NCBI GenBank assembly: GCA_009908385.1
Contig: JAAAPE010000064.1
Location: 1-64,000 of the forward strand
DNA: 64,000 nt
Direction of reading: 5' to 3'
Source of the DNA: Gammaproteobacteria bacterium
GTDB lineage: Bacteria > Pseudomonadota > Gammaproteobacteria > Xanthomonadales > Wenzhouxiangellaceae
The notes under the pieces are model-generated. The model searched no databases. It was not told the DNA's origin and saw only the letters and a program-made list of their open reading frames with translations. The position numbers were made by a program, and so were the translations under genes. Numbering within the stretch: the first letter of the stretch is position 1; each line of letters opens with the position of its first letter. Below, piece after piece: positions 8,699-17,391 of the stretch.

Positions 8699-9589
8699 TC
8701 AGGGCGGCGACGAGGGGCGGTCGGTAGAATCGCCGCCCTGCCGGATGACGGCCCGGCGAAAATCCTCCAGCCACGACAGCACCGAAGCCCGGTGCGCCGG
8801 ACCCATGCGGATCAGCAGCTTGTGTCCCCAGGACTGATCCTGCAGCGACTCGTCCGCGAAATGCAGGCGTCCCTCGTAGGGCAGGACCTCGAAAGGCAGT
8901 CCGACCTCTGGCGTCGCCAGCAGGTGGTCGACGACGTCGATGAGGCGGTCATTGAACCAGGGTTCGGCCTCGCCCAGTTCCTCCCAGGCCTGCTGGAAGA
9001 GCGGATGGTAGCGGGCGTAGATGGCCGCAGCCCGCCGCGCCTGGAGGGCCTCGAGGGTTTCGACCAGCTCGTCGTAACGGTCGGCGTTGGCCGCCGTCCA
9101 GAGGCGGGCGTCGCTAGCGGCCGACCCGATCGCGACCGGGTCGGTGTCCAGGGCCTGCAGAGGCCGGGTCCTGAGCGCCGGGGCAGGTCCGTCGAGGCTG
9201 TGGACCACCGCGACGGCTCGCGGGATGACGAAGTCGGGCTTGACCCAGCGTTCCACGAAGGGGGCGCCGAGCAGCTCGGAAAGGGTCGCCAGCGCCGCCT
9301 CGTCGCTGTTGGTCAGCGCGGGAAGAGGGGTGGCCTCTTCCAGCTCTGCATCGGGCGGCGTGTCGGCTTCGGCGACGGCCTCGACGTCGTCCCCGGCCGG
9401 CTCGATGGCCCCGGATACCTCCGGCTCCCGCTCCGGCGAGGGCAGGGGATAGCGAGGCGCCGGCTGCAAGGGCCGCTCTTCGGCGGCCGGGTCGGGCCGG
9501 GGGACGAGTTCCGCCTGACGGCGCTGCTCGAACCACCACAGACCGGCCACCAGGGCCAGGGCCAGGATGATGCTGATGATCCATCGCAT
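8699..9589 (-). CDS. DUF3014-domain membrane-anchored protein
   Basis: A 296-aa protein with a single N-terminal membrane helix (MRWIISIILALALVAGLWWF), a Pro/Glu-rich linker to about residue 95, and a conserved periplasmic domain (LPALTNSDEAALATLSELL, then WVKPDFVIPRAVAVV) of the DUF3014 type. The function of the family is unknown. ATG 9589 places the membrane helix at the N-terminus; the longer in-frame extension is Arg-rich and overlaps the divergent LuxR-type gene, so it was rejected. Confidence 0.78.
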   Translation of the reverse strand: MRWIISIILALALVAGLWWFEQRRQAELVPRPDPAAEERPLQPAPRYPLPSPEREPEVSGAIEPAGDDVEAVAEADTPPDAELEEATPLPALTNSDEAALATLSELLGAPFVERWVKPDFVIPRAVAVVHSLDGPAPALRTRPLQALDTDPVAIGSAASDARLWTAANADRYDELVETLEALQARRAAAIYARYHPLFQQAWEELGEAEPWFNDRLIDVVDHLLATPEVGLPFEVLPYEGRLHFADESLQDQSWGHKLLIRMGPAHRASVLSWLEDFRRAVIRQGGDSTDRPSSPP

Positions 9590-9743
9590 TGCCGCTCTCC
9601 GCGCGGGTCGTACTGATTGTGACCGCGGACGGACCCGCGGGTTCTGAGGGTGCGCGCCGGGCGGGCGACCGGGGCATCGCCGGTTTGTTGCACGCTGTCG
9701 CCTGTGGAACAATGCCGCCAGGTTAGAGAACGGAGCCAGTCGC

Positions 9744-10835
9744 ATGGGAGCGGGACGGGACGATACCCTGCAAGCGCTCTACGCGGCCGCCATGGGCACC
9801 GGCTCCTGGCCGGACGCACTCGAAGCGCTGGCCGGCTTCGCCGACAGCCGTGTCGTGACCCTCGACACCTACGACCTCGACGCACATGCCGGCCGCGTGC
9901 TGGCTGCCAATGTCGTGCCCGATCCGTCGATCGAGGACTACAACCGGGAGTTCGGGCGTGACAACTTCCAGATCGAGGCCGGCGCGCGCTTCTACCGGCC
10001 CGGCAAGGTCATGCGGACCAGCGACTTCATCGCCCAGGACGAACTCCTCGGAAGCGGCATCTACAACCACGTCTATCGTCCCTTGGGCATTCGCTGGGGA
10101 ACGGGCGTCGGCCTGGAAGTGGATGAAAGCCGCATCACCGAATTCACCTTCATGCGGGCGCTCGACGCGGACGATCACTCCGAGCGCGACCTCGAGCGCA
10201 TCCGCTCGCTGGCCCCGCACCTGTTGCAGGCCTGGCAGGGCTACCAGCATCTCGCCCGCGTGGAGGACTCGCTCGAATCGGTCACCCGACTGTGGGATCG
10301 TTTCGACCATGCGGTCGTCGCCATCGACGGCAAGCGCCGCATTCGCTTCGCGAACCGCCTCGCCGAACGTTTTCTCGAGGCCGGGCAGGCCTGGGTCAGC
10401 CGCGCCGGCCGGCTGCACATGCGGCGGCTGCCCGATGATGAGCTTCTGGGTGAACAGCTGCGGGGCGTTCTGGCCAGCGAGGCCGGCATGCTGCGCTTTT
10501 CGGCGGGTGCCTTCGGCAACACACTCGTATCGTCGCTCGTCCGGCTCGACGAGTATTGCGTCGCGCTGATCGTCACAGACCCGGCCCGCAACGATACGGA
10601 TTGGCGGCCCGGCCTGATGATGCGCTTCCATCTCACCCCGGCCGAGGCCGAGACGGTCAACGCGGTCGTGGAGGGTGAGCCGCTCCGGCGCTTCGCCGAG
10701 CGCAGGGCGGTGTCCTACGAAACGGTCCGGTCGCAGCTCAAGGCCGCCATGCGCAAGAACGGCTGGCGGCGACAGGCCGACATGGTGGCCGGGGTGCTCA
10801 AAGCGCTGTTGCCGGCGGAACTTTTCCGGGGCTGA
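9744..10835 (+). CDS. LuxR-type HTH transcriptional regulator with PAS-like sensor
   Basis: A 363-aa regulator. The C-terminus (about 294-355, FHLTPAEAETVNAVVEG then VSYETVRSQLKAAMRKNG) is a LuxR/GerE helix-turn-helix. The N-terminal ~180 residues form a predicted alpha/beta sensor region, and about 185-270 resembles a PAS fold (FDHAVVAIDGKRRIRFANR). There is no receiver domain or acyl-homoserine-lactone signature, so the signal is unknown. It stands alone, divergent from the DUF3014 gene. A palindrome 52 bp after its stop could be its operator (see findings). Confidence 0.85.
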   Translation: MGAGRDDTLQALYAAAMGTGSWPDALEALAGFADSRVVTLDTYDLDAHAGRVLAANVVPDPSIEDYNREFGRDNFQIEAGARFYRPGKVMRTSDFIAQDELLGSGIYNHVYRPLGIRWGTGVGLEVDESRITEFTFMRALDADDHSERDLERIRSLAPHLLQAWQGYQHLARVEDSLESVTRLWDRFDHAVVAIDGKRRIRFANRLAERFLEAGQAWVSRAGRLHMRRLPDDELLGEQLRGVLASEAGMLRFSAGAFGNTLVSSLVRLDEYCVALIVTDPARNDTDWRPGLMMRFHLTPAEAETVNAVVEGEPLRRFAERRAVSYETVRSQLKAAMRKNGWRRQADMVAGVLKALLPAELFRG

Positions 10836-10886
10836 GGGGCGGGCGGGTACAGAGAGCGAAATCCGAGCGTAGTCAGGCAGGCCTCA

Positions 10887-10927
10887 CCCAATTGGGGGAT
10901 GTGTCGTCTGGAGCGGGTTGCTAATCT
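10887..10927 (+). promoter_or_regulatory. Palindrome centred near -42 of a possible promoter
   Basis: CCCAATTGGG (10887-10896) is a perfect 10-bp palindrome. A -10-like TAATCT lies at 10922-10927, giving a predicted start near 10934, so the palindrome centre is at about -42. This geometry is that of class II activation by LuxR-type proteins, and the adjacent upstream gene encodes such a regulator. No good -35 hexamer is present. The link is inference. Confidence 0.35.
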
Positions 10928-10933
10928 GTGCCT

Positions 10934-11058
10934 TCGTTCAGAGGGGCTGATGTTGGCAGCCCGGGGGACGCACGTCCGGGCGAGGGCGCGGGAGGCCGGG
11001 GAGACCCTCCTGACGCCCGTCGTCTCTTCCAGCTTTCGCGGGATGGGGTTACCGGTCT
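10934..11058 (+). ncRNA. Possible structured RNA, or the tex terminator region
   Basis: This gene-free stretch can fold into consecutive hairpins: GGGCTG (10934-10939) with CAGCCC (10947-10952); GGAC (10956-10959) with GTCC (10964-10967); and a larger GC-rich stem in 10978-11018 (GGGCG with CGCCC enclosing GGAGG with CCTCC). It begins where the predicted start of the palindrome-linked promoter would be. Read on the other strand, the first hairpin could instead terminate tex. No credible coding sequence is present. Confidence 0.25.
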
Positions 11059-13383
11059 TCAGCGGCGGGCCTTGGCGAAGGCTTCGGCCAGCGCGCCGCC
11101 CGGCGCCTCGCTCCGGCCCCGCTTCTGTTTCTTCTTGCGCTGGCCCCGAGGCTCGGACGGCTTTTCACGGCGGCCGGAAGAGGACTGATCGGCATCCGGC
11201 AGCGGATCGTCCAGCCGGAGGCTCAGTGCGATGCGCTTGCGGTCGAGATCGACGTTCATCACCTTGACCTTCACGACCTCGCCGGCCTTGACCACCGTGC
11301 GCGGGTCCTTGACGAACTTGTCGCTCATGGCGCTGATGTGGACCAGACCGTCCTGGTGCACGCCCAGGTCCACGAAGGCTCCGAATGCGGCCACGTTGCT
11401 GACCGTGCCCTCCAGGATCATGCCGGGTCGCAGGTCCTTGATGGTTTCCACGCCTTCGGCGAATTTCGCGGTCCGGAACTCCGGACGCGGATCGCGACCC
11501 GGCTTTTCCAGCTCCTGGAGGATGTCCCGGACGGTCGGCAGGCCGAAGCGCTCGTCGGTGAAGCGACTGGCGTCGAGCGAGCGCAGGGTCTTCGCGTCGC
11601 CGATGAGCGCGGTGACCGGCCGGGCCAGGTCGTCGAGGATGCGTTTGACCACGGGGTAGGCTTCGGGATGGACGGCCGAGGCGTCCAGCGGGTCGTCGCC
11701 GTCGGCGATGCGCAGGAAGCCGGCGGCCTGCTCGAAGGTCTTGGCGCCCACGCGCGGCACCTTCAGCAGGTCCTTGCGTCGCCGGAAGGGTCCGTTGTCG
11801 TCGCGGTGGGCGACGATGTTGTCGGCGACCGTCGCGTTGAGCCCGGCCACGCGGGACAGCAGGGCGCTGGAGGCGGTATCGACGTGCACGCCCACGGCAT
11901 TGACGCAGTCCTCGACCCGAGCGTCGAGCGCCCGGGCCAGCTTGTACTGGTCGACGTCGTGCTGGTACTGGCCGACACCGATCGCCCTGGGCTCGATCTT
12001 GACCAGTTCCGCCAGGGGGTCCTGCAGGCGTCGTGCGATCGAGACTGCGCCGCGCAAGCTGACGTCCAGGTTGGGGAATTCCTTCGCCGCCAGCTCCGGG
12101 GCGGAGTAGACGGAGGCGCCGGCCTCCGAGACCACCAGTTTCTGGATGCCGCGCAGGCCCAGCTGCTTCAGCGCACGGGTCACGAACTGGTCGATTTCCC
12201 GCGACGCCGTGCCGTTGCCGATCGCGATCAGTTCGACCTCGTGCTTGCGGCACAGCGCGCCCAGGGTGTCGAGGGCGTCTTCGACGCGTTTCTGCGGCGG
12301 GAGCGGATAGATCGTGGCGGTGTCGAGGAGCTGTCCCGTGGGATCGATGACGACCAGCTTGGTGCCGGTCCGAAGCCCCGGGTCCAGGCCCATGACCGTC
12401 CGTGCGCCCGCCGGTGCCGCCAGCAGCAGGTCGCCCAGGTTGTCGCCGAAGATGCGGATGGCCTCGGCCTCGGCGCGCTCGCGGGCGCCGACCATCAGTT
12501 CCACCTGCAGGTTCATCTGCACGCGGGCTTTCCAGGCCGGGCGTGCGCCCATCATCAGCCAGGCGTCGGCCGGCCGGTTCCGATCCTGGATACCCAGGTG
12601 GCCCGCCACGCGCGCGATGGCATGATCGTGGCCCGATTCGGGATCCTCGCCCGGCTCGAGCTCCATGCTCAGGATGCCTTCGTTGCGGCCCCGCAGCATC
12701 GCCAGCACGCGGTGCGACGGCGCCTTCGCCAGCGGTTCCGAGTATGCGAAATAGTCGCGGTACTTGGCCCCCTCGTGTTCCTTGCCGTCGATCACGCGCG
12801 AGACCAGGCGGGCGCAGCCGGCATACCAGTCGCGCAGCTCGCCGAGCAGGTCGGCGTGCTCGCCGGCACGCTCGATCAGGATCTGACGGGCGCCGTCCAG
12901 CGCCGCGTCGACGTCTTCGATCTTGTGCCCGGCGTTCAGATAAGCGGCCGCGACCGTCTGCGGGTCCTGCGCGGGATCGGCCAGCAGGTCGTCGAGCAGC
13001 GGCTCCAGTCCGGCCTCGCGCGCGATCTGGGCACGCGTGCGGCGTCTGGGCTTGTAGGGCAGGTAGAGGTCTTCCAGGCGCGCCTTGGTGTCGGCGGCCT
13101 CGATGGCCTCCTTCAGTTCGCCGGTGAGCTTGCCCTGCTCGTCGATGGTGGCCAGCACCGTGGCGCGGCGATCCTCGAGCTCGCGCAGATAGGCCAGCCG
13201 CGTTTCCAGATTGCGTAGCTGGGTGTCGTCCAGCCCGCCGGTGGCTTCCTTGCGGTAGCGGGCGACGAACGGCACGGTGGCGCCTTCGTCGAGCAGCTTG
13301 ACGGCAGCGGAAACCTGCCCGGCGCGGGCACCGATTTCCTCGGCGATGCGAAGCGCGATGCGCTCGGCTGTGGCGTGTTTCAT
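11059..13383 (-). CDS. tex: Tex/YhgF RNA-binding transcription accessory protein
   Basis: A 774-aa Tex protein. It has the N-terminal Tex domain ([19 protein letters not shown]), a YqgF/RNase H-like domain ([17 protein letters not shown]), tandem helix-hairpin-helix motifs ([20 protein letters not shown]) and a C-terminal S1 domain from about residue 645 ([20 protein letters not shown]). The tail is basic and rich in Lys, Arg and Gly. Tex binds nucleic acids and affects gene expression and stress tolerance in several bacteria; its exact role is unsettled. Single-gene unit. Confidence 0.96.
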   Translation of the reverse strand: MKHATAERIALRIAEEIGARAGQVSAAVKLLDEGATVPFVARYRKEATGGLDDTQLRNLETRLAYLRELEDRRATVLATIDEQGKLTGELKEAIEAADTKARLEDLYLPYKPRRRTRAQIAREAGLEPLLDDLLADPAQDPQTVAAAYLNAGHKIEDVDAALDGARQILIERAGEHADLLGELRDWYAGCARLVSRVIDGKEHEGAKYRDYFAYSEPLAKAPSHRVLAMLRGRNEGILSMELEPGEDPESGHDHAIARVAGHLGIQDRNRPADAWLMMGARPAWKARVQMNLQVELMVGARERAEAEAIRIFGDNLGDLLLAAPAGARTVMGLDPGLRTGTKLVVIDPTGQLLDTATIYPLPPQKRVEDALDTLGALCRKHEVELIAIGNGTASREIDQFVTRALKQLGLRGIQKLVVSEAGASVYSAPELAAKEFPNLDVSLRGAVSIARRLQDPLAELVKIEPRAIGVGQYQHDVDQYKLARALDARVEDCVNAVGVHVDTASSALLSRVAGLNATVADNIVAHRDDNGPFRRRKDLLKVPRVGAKTFEQAAGFLRIADGDDPLDASAVHPEAYPVVKRILDDLARPVTALIGDAKTLRSLDASRFTDERFGLPTVRDILQELEKPGRDPRPEFRTAKFAEGVETIKDLRPGMILEGTVSNVAAFGAFVDLGVHQDGLVHISAMSDKFVKDPRTVVKAGEVVKVKVMNVDLDRKRIALSLRLDDPLPDADQSSSGRREKPSEPRGQRKKKQKRGRSEAPGGALAEAFAKARR

Positions 13384-13530
13384 GGGCGGTCGATCAGGCC
13401 TGGTGCGAAGTGAAGCGGGCGATTATCCACGAATGGCGGAGTCGCAACCATCTTGACATTGCAGCCGAGCGGACAGGGTGCCCTGGTTGCTAGAATCCCG
13501 GCAGGCAGTCAGAAGAAGGAGTGTTGGAGG

Positions 13531-13719
13531 ATGAGTTTGTCGATGGGCACGTTGCTGGGGCAGATGGTCTTCGTCCTGGTCGCGTTGGTGTTGACGGTCG
13601 TATTGATGATCGCTGCCATCCGCTTCCTGTTCGCGGCGACGCGGTGGATGAATCGCAAGGCGGATTTGCTCGAGCTCGAGCACGCAGCGTCAAGGCGAGG
13701 CAAGCCGGAAGCCAGATAG
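13531..13719 (+). CDS. Small single-pass membrane protein
   Basis: A 62-aa protein with one long hydrophobic helix (about 11-35, MVFVLVALVLTVVLMIAAI), then a basic tail. A purine-rich AGAAGGAG lies 9 bp before ATG 13531 and supports this start; ATG 13543 is a possible alternative behind GGAGG. No family is recognised. It is flanked by tex (divergent) and liuD (convergent). Confidence 0.55.
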   Translation: MSLSMGTLLGQMVFVLVALVLTVVLMIAAIRFLFAATRWMNRKADLLELEHAASRRGKPEAR

Positions 13720-13741
13720 GATTCTCCGGCTGCGTCTGGGT

Positions 13742-15709
13742 TCAAGTGGACTCGATTTCGAGCAGGAACGCGTCGGCCTCGACGACATCTTCATGCCCGA
13801 CGCCGATCTGCGAGACCTGGCCGTCCATCGGCGCCTTGATGGCTAGTTCCATCTTCATCGCCTCCATGATCAGCAGGGTCTCGCCCTCGCTGACCGACTG
13901 GCCGGCCTCGGCGCGGATCTCGAGGATCTTGCCCGGCATGGGGGCGAGCAGGCGGCCGTCACCGGTGCCGGCTTCGACGGCGGCCTCGAAACGCGCGTGG
14001 CGGCTGACCGGCCAGCGGCGGTTGTCGAGGCAGACTTCGAGGCGATGCTCGTCGGCGACGTGAATCTGCAGCCGGCGGCCCTGGCCATCGAGGTTCAGGC
14101 TGAACTCGCTCTCGCCGAGTCGCCGGACCCGCGCGGCGTGGGTTTCGCCGTCGATCAGCAGCCGGTAGTCGCCGTCGAAGCCGCTGGCTTCGACGCTGAG
14201 GCGCAGGCTGCCGGATTCGATATCGAGGCTGCGGGTGGCCGGAGCACCCAGGCGCCAGCTGTCGCAGCTGTCCCAGGGCGTCCGGTCTGTCACGTCGGCC
14301 TCCTGCATCAGCAACCAGCGACCGGCTGCCGCGGCGAGCACCTCGAGCGGCGGTTCGCCGGCGTCCAGAATGGCCGAGAGGTCGCGATCGAGCAATCCGG
14401 TATCGATGGCGGCCTCGGCGAACACCGGAGCGCCAGCCAGTGCCTGGAGAAAGCCGAGGTTGGTGGTCGGGCCGGCCACGAAGCTGGCCGCCAGGGCCTG
14501 CTTCAGGCGCGCCAGGCAGGCTTCCCGCGTGGCGTCGTGCACGACCAGCTTGGCGATCATCGGGTCGTAGTGCATGCTGACCTCGTCGCCCGTCTCGACG
14601 CCCGAGTCGATGCGCACCCGCTCGCTTCCCGGCAGCACAAGCGCGTCGATCCGCCCGGTCGACGGCACGAAGCCATGGTCGGGATCCTCGGCGTAGATGC
14701 GCGCTTCCATCGCGTGGCCGGTGGCCCGGATCTCGTCCTGCCCGAGCGGCAGCCTTTCTCCCGAGGCGACGCGCAGCTGCCACTCCACCAGGTCCAGGCC
14801 CGTGATGCACTCGGTCACCGGGTGTTCGACCTGCAGGCGCGTGTTCATTTCCAGGAAGAAGAACTCCTGGCCGTCGACCAGGAATTCCACGGTGCCCGCG
14901 CCGACGTAGTCCACCGCTTCGGCCGCGCGAACGGCTGCCTTCAAGAGCGCCTGGCGCACCTCGTCATCCAGATGGGCGGCGGGCGCTTCCTCGATGATCT
15001 TCTGGTGACGACGCTGGCTGGAACAGTCGCGCTCGAACAGGTGCACGGTGTTGCCTTGGGTGTCGGCGAAGACCTGTGCTTCGATGTGGCGCGGGGTTTC
15101 CAGGTAGCGCTCGAGAATCATCCGATCGTCGCCGAAGGCGCCCGAGGCTTCGCGTCTCGCGGCCTTTAGCGCCTCTTCGAAATCGTCTTTCGAGTGCACG
15201 ACCCGCATGCCCTTGCCGCCGCCACCGGCCGCGGCCTTGAGCATCAGCGGGAAGCCGACGCGTTCGGCCTCGCGGAGGAGCGTGTCGTCTTCCTGGTCGT
15301 CGCCGTGGTAGCCGGGAATCAGGGGTACCTCGGCGGCTTCCATCTTCGCCTTGGCGGCGGCCTTGGAGCCCATCAGGTCCATCGTCTCGGGCGAGGGGCC
15401 GATCAGGGTCAGGCCGGCATCAAGCAGGGCCCGGGCGAAACCGGCATTTTCGGCCAGGAAGCCGTAGCCGGGATGAATCGCCTGCGCGCCGGTGTCTTTC
15501 GCGGCCTGGATGATGCGATCGATGTCCAGGTAGGACTCGCGCGCCGGCGCGGCGCCGATGTGCACGGCCCGGTCGGCCAGGCGAACGTGGCGGGCGCCGG
15601 CATCGGCATCGGAATAGACGGCCACGGTCTCCACGCCCAGGAGGCGACAGGTGGCGATGATGCGGCAGGCGATTTCACCGCGGTTGGCAATCAGGACGCT
15701 TGTAAACAT
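13742..15709 (-). CDS. liuD: Methylcrotonyl-CoA carboxylase biotin-containing (alpha) subunit
   Basis: A 655-aa acyl-CoA carboxylase alpha subunit. Biotin carboxylase domain (MFTSVLIANRGEIACRI start; ATP-grasp loop LKAAAGGGGKGMRVV; LEMNTRLQVEHPVTE), a linker domain, and a C-terminal biotinyl domain with EAMKM, in which Lys619 carries biotin. Together with liuB it carboxylates 3-methylcrotonyl-CoA in leucine breakdown; a broader acyl-CoA specificity cannot be excluded. In a standard liu operon it follows liuC directly; here an SGNH hydrolase gene lies between, and a copy of this gene's 5' end remains beyond it (17225-17273). Confidence 0.92.
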   Translation of the reverse strand: MFTSVLIANRGEIACRIIATCRLLGVETVAVYSDADAGARHVRLADRAVHIGAAPARESYLDIDRIIQAAKDTGAQAIHPGYGFLAENAGFARALLDAGLTLIGPSPETMDLMGSKAAAKAKMEAAEVPLIPGYHGDDQEDDTLLREAERVGFPLMLKAAAGGGGKGMRVVHSKDDFEEALKAARREASGAFGDDRMILERYLETPRHIEAQVFADTQGNTVHLFERDCSSQRRHQKIIEEAPAAHLDDEVRQALLKAAVRAAEAVDYVGAGTVEFLVDGQEFFFLEMNTRLQVEHPVTECITGLDLVEWQLRVASGERLPLGQDEIRATGHAMEARIYAEDPDHGFVPSTGRIDALVLPGSERVRIDSGVETGDEVSMHYDPMIAKLVVHDATREACLARLKQALAASFVAGPTTNLGFLQALAGAPVFAEAAIDTGLLDRDLSAILDAGEPPLEVLAAAAGRWLLMQEADVTDRTPWDSCDSWRLGAPATRSLDIESGSLRLSVEASGFDGDYRLLIDGETHAARVRRLGESEFSLNLDGQGRRLQIHVADEHRLEVCLDNRRWPVSRHARFEAAVEAGTGDGRLLAPMPGKILEIRAEAGQSVSEGETLLIMEAMKMELAIKAPMDGQVSQIGVGHEDVVEADAFLLEIEST

Positions 15710-15780
15710 GGCCGCAAGTTTACCGTATCGCCCGGTCGGGATTGCTGCTCCGGTGGTGTGTGGACGCAAGAACGAAGCGG

Positions 15781-17121
15781 TCAGTCCGGTTCGATGAAGG
15801 CGTCCCGGAACAGCGAATCGCCGCTGACTTCGATCGTGCGTTCGACGGGGTCGGCGGGCAGCCAGTTCGAAGTGCCGGGTTGCTCCGCCCGGATCACGAT
15901 CGGTCCGGGTACGCCGTCGAGTGTGAGGACATCGCCGTCGAGCGTGGCCGGGCCCGAGACCAGGACGAAGGCCACCGCCAGCCCCGAGCTCGCGCTGCCC
16001 TCCAGCTGGATGGGGGGCTGTTGGGGGTGTAGCGTGGCCGGCGGCTCGAACGCGATGGATTGCTCGGCCGGCGCGACGACCAGGGTGCCGCTGGACTGCC
16101 CGCTCCAGCCGGATTGCTCGATGCTGGCCACGACCGTGTAGCTGCCGGCATCGACCGGGGCACTGGCCTGACCGTCGTAGCTGATCGAATGGACCAGCCC
16201 GGGCGGCACGGTAGCGGCCGCTACCTGCGCCGGCGTGCCGTCGTAGGTCTGTGCGAGGCCGGTCAGCTCGATGTCGGCTTCCCCGTCCATGCGCGCGGCC
16301 AGGAACTGGTCGACCAGGTTCTGGACGATGACTTCGTAGCCCTCGGGCTTGAGATGGAAGCAGTCGATGGCCAGTCCCCACAGGCGCTCGCGCATCGCCG
16401 CGACCGGGCTGGGCTGCGATATGTCGCCGGGTGGCTCGATGCTGCCCGGCGGAATGCCGTCGTCGGGCCAGCCGTAGTGGTTCTGCATCAGGCCGAAGTG
16501 ATCGACGTAGTGCACGCGCGATTGCTGCGCGGCGATGGCGGCAATCGACTCGATCAGTCCGACAGCCGCCTCGTTGAGTTGCAGCGGCGTGGGCTGGCCC
16601 ATGTCCTGCCAGCGCGGTTCGCAGGCGAACCAGCCGCCCAATCCACCGAGCGTGTCGCGGAAGTTCGGGTAGTCGTAGAGACTCAGCAGGATTTCGATGC
16701 CGGGATCGCGGTCGAGGATATAGTCGATGATCAGGCCTAGGTCGAACAGGATGGCTTCGGTCAGGGTTTCGATCTCGGCTGGCGTCATGCCGGTATGCCA
16801 CACGTCGAGAAAGTCGTTGCCGCCGACGGTCAGTTGGACGGTATCGATGTCGGGGTGGTTTTCGAGCGCGGCGTCGATCAACTGCAGATTCGTCGCCTGC
16901 TTCCAGTCGAAGGCGGTCGAGCCGCTCTCGGTGGTGGAATCGCCGTAGATGCCGTAGTCGGAAAGCCCGTTCTGGGCGAAGACGATGGCATGCGAACCGT
17001 CTTGCCACTGTTCCTCGGCCCAGCTGTCGCCGACGATCAGCAGCCTCGTGGTCGACTGTGCCTCGGCGCTTGCGGCGATCAGCCACAACAGGCCGATGCA
17101 AAGCGGCAGAACCTTGCTCAT
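15781..17121 (-). CDS. Secreted SGNH/GDSL hydrolase with MBG-like domain
   Basis: A 446-aa exported protein. Signal MSKVLPLCIGLLWLIAASAEA; SGNH hydrolase domain with nucleophile Ser33 in VGDSW, the block III motif VGGNDF, and Asp253/His256 in DCFHLKPEGY. After about residue 280 an MBG-type beta domain appears (LAQTYDGTPAQVAAATVPPG, SYDGQ, DAGSYTVVASIEQSG), then an Ig-like segment and a short tail SLFRDAFIEPD. The esterase acts outside the cytoplasm; the substrate is unknown. It has no metabolic link to the liu genes around it and is bracketed by a 49-bp imperfect direct repeat, so it looks like an insertion into the liu operon. Confidence 0.85.
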   Translation of the reverse strand: MSKVLPLCIGLLWLIAASAEAQSTTRLLIVGDSWAEEQWQDGSHAIVFAQNGLSDYGIYGDSTTESGSTAFDWKQATNLQLIDAALENHPDIDTVQLTVGGNDFLDVWHTGMTPAEIETLTEAILFDLGLIIDYILDRDPGIEILLSLYDYPNFRDTLGGLGGWFACEPRWQDMGQPTPLQLNEAAVGLIESIAAIAAQQSRVHYVDHFGLMQNHYGWPDDGIPPGSIEPPGDISQPSPVAAMRERLWGLAIDCFHLKPEGYEVIVQNLVDQFLAARMDGEADIELTGLAQTYDGTPAQVAAATVPPGLVHSISYDGQASAPVDAGSYTVVASIEQSGWSGQSSGTLVVAPAEQSIAFEPPATLHPQQPPIQLEGSASSGLAVAFVLVSGPATLDGDVLTLDGVPGPIVIRAEQPGTSNWLPADPVERTIEVSGDSLFRDAFIEPD

Positions 17122-17186
17122 GCTTGTGTCCCCGCGGGCTTTCTTGTGTTGTTCTTGCGTACTGGGTCAGGCTTTTCCCCAGAAGT

Positions 17187-17273
17187 CTAGCATGCGGCGA
17201 CTGGCTCGCTCTTTGGCGCCGGGCGACGGCAGGCGATATCGCCTCGGTTGGCAATCAGGACAGTCTTGAACAT
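17187..17273 (-). pseudogene. Remnant copy of the liuD 5' end
   Basis: Positions 17225-17273 match the first 49 bp of liuD (15661-15709) at about 39 of 49 bases. The encoded MFKTVLIANRGDIACR agrees with the liuD N-terminus MFTSVLIANRGEIACR at 13 of 16 residues, then runs into unrelated sequence and stops at 17187. It lies just downstream of liuC, where liuD is expected. It is therefore a non-functional duplicate or the original liuD start, separated from the gene body by the SGNH gene. Confidence 0.75.
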
Positions 17274-17288
17274 GGTCACTTGGACATT

Positions 17289-17390
17289 GAAACCACGGAA
17301 GACACGGAATCGCACGGGAAAAGAAGTTCGATCTCTAAGGAAAGTAGTCTTTGCTTCCGAGTCGTTTCGTGATTTCCGTGGTTCCTGGTT
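17289..17390. repeat. Imperfect inverted repeat built of CACGGAA-like units
   Basis: AACCACGGAA (17291-17300) is matched by its exact complement TTCCGTGGTT (17374-17383), and the complementarity extends imperfectly inwards for about 35 bp through repeated CACGGAA-like units. It lies between liuC and the liuD remnant, so the polycistronic RNA would carry a long hairpin. Confidence 0.7.
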
Positions 17391-17391
17391 T

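Noticed and set aside
10928-11188. A small plus-strand open frame after the LuxR-type gene, running into tex
   Set aside because: Atypical composition, no ribosome-binding site, and its second half is antisense to tex coding sequence.
11338-13218. A 626-codon open frame antisense to tex
   Set aside because: Low-complexity Gly/Gln/Ala/Val composition and complete overlap with the well-supported tex gene.
15710-17224. SGNH gene as a standard insertion sequence
   Set aside because: There is no transposase and no terminal inverted repeats, and the flanking repeats (49 bp, about 80% identical) do not look like a typical short target-site duplication.
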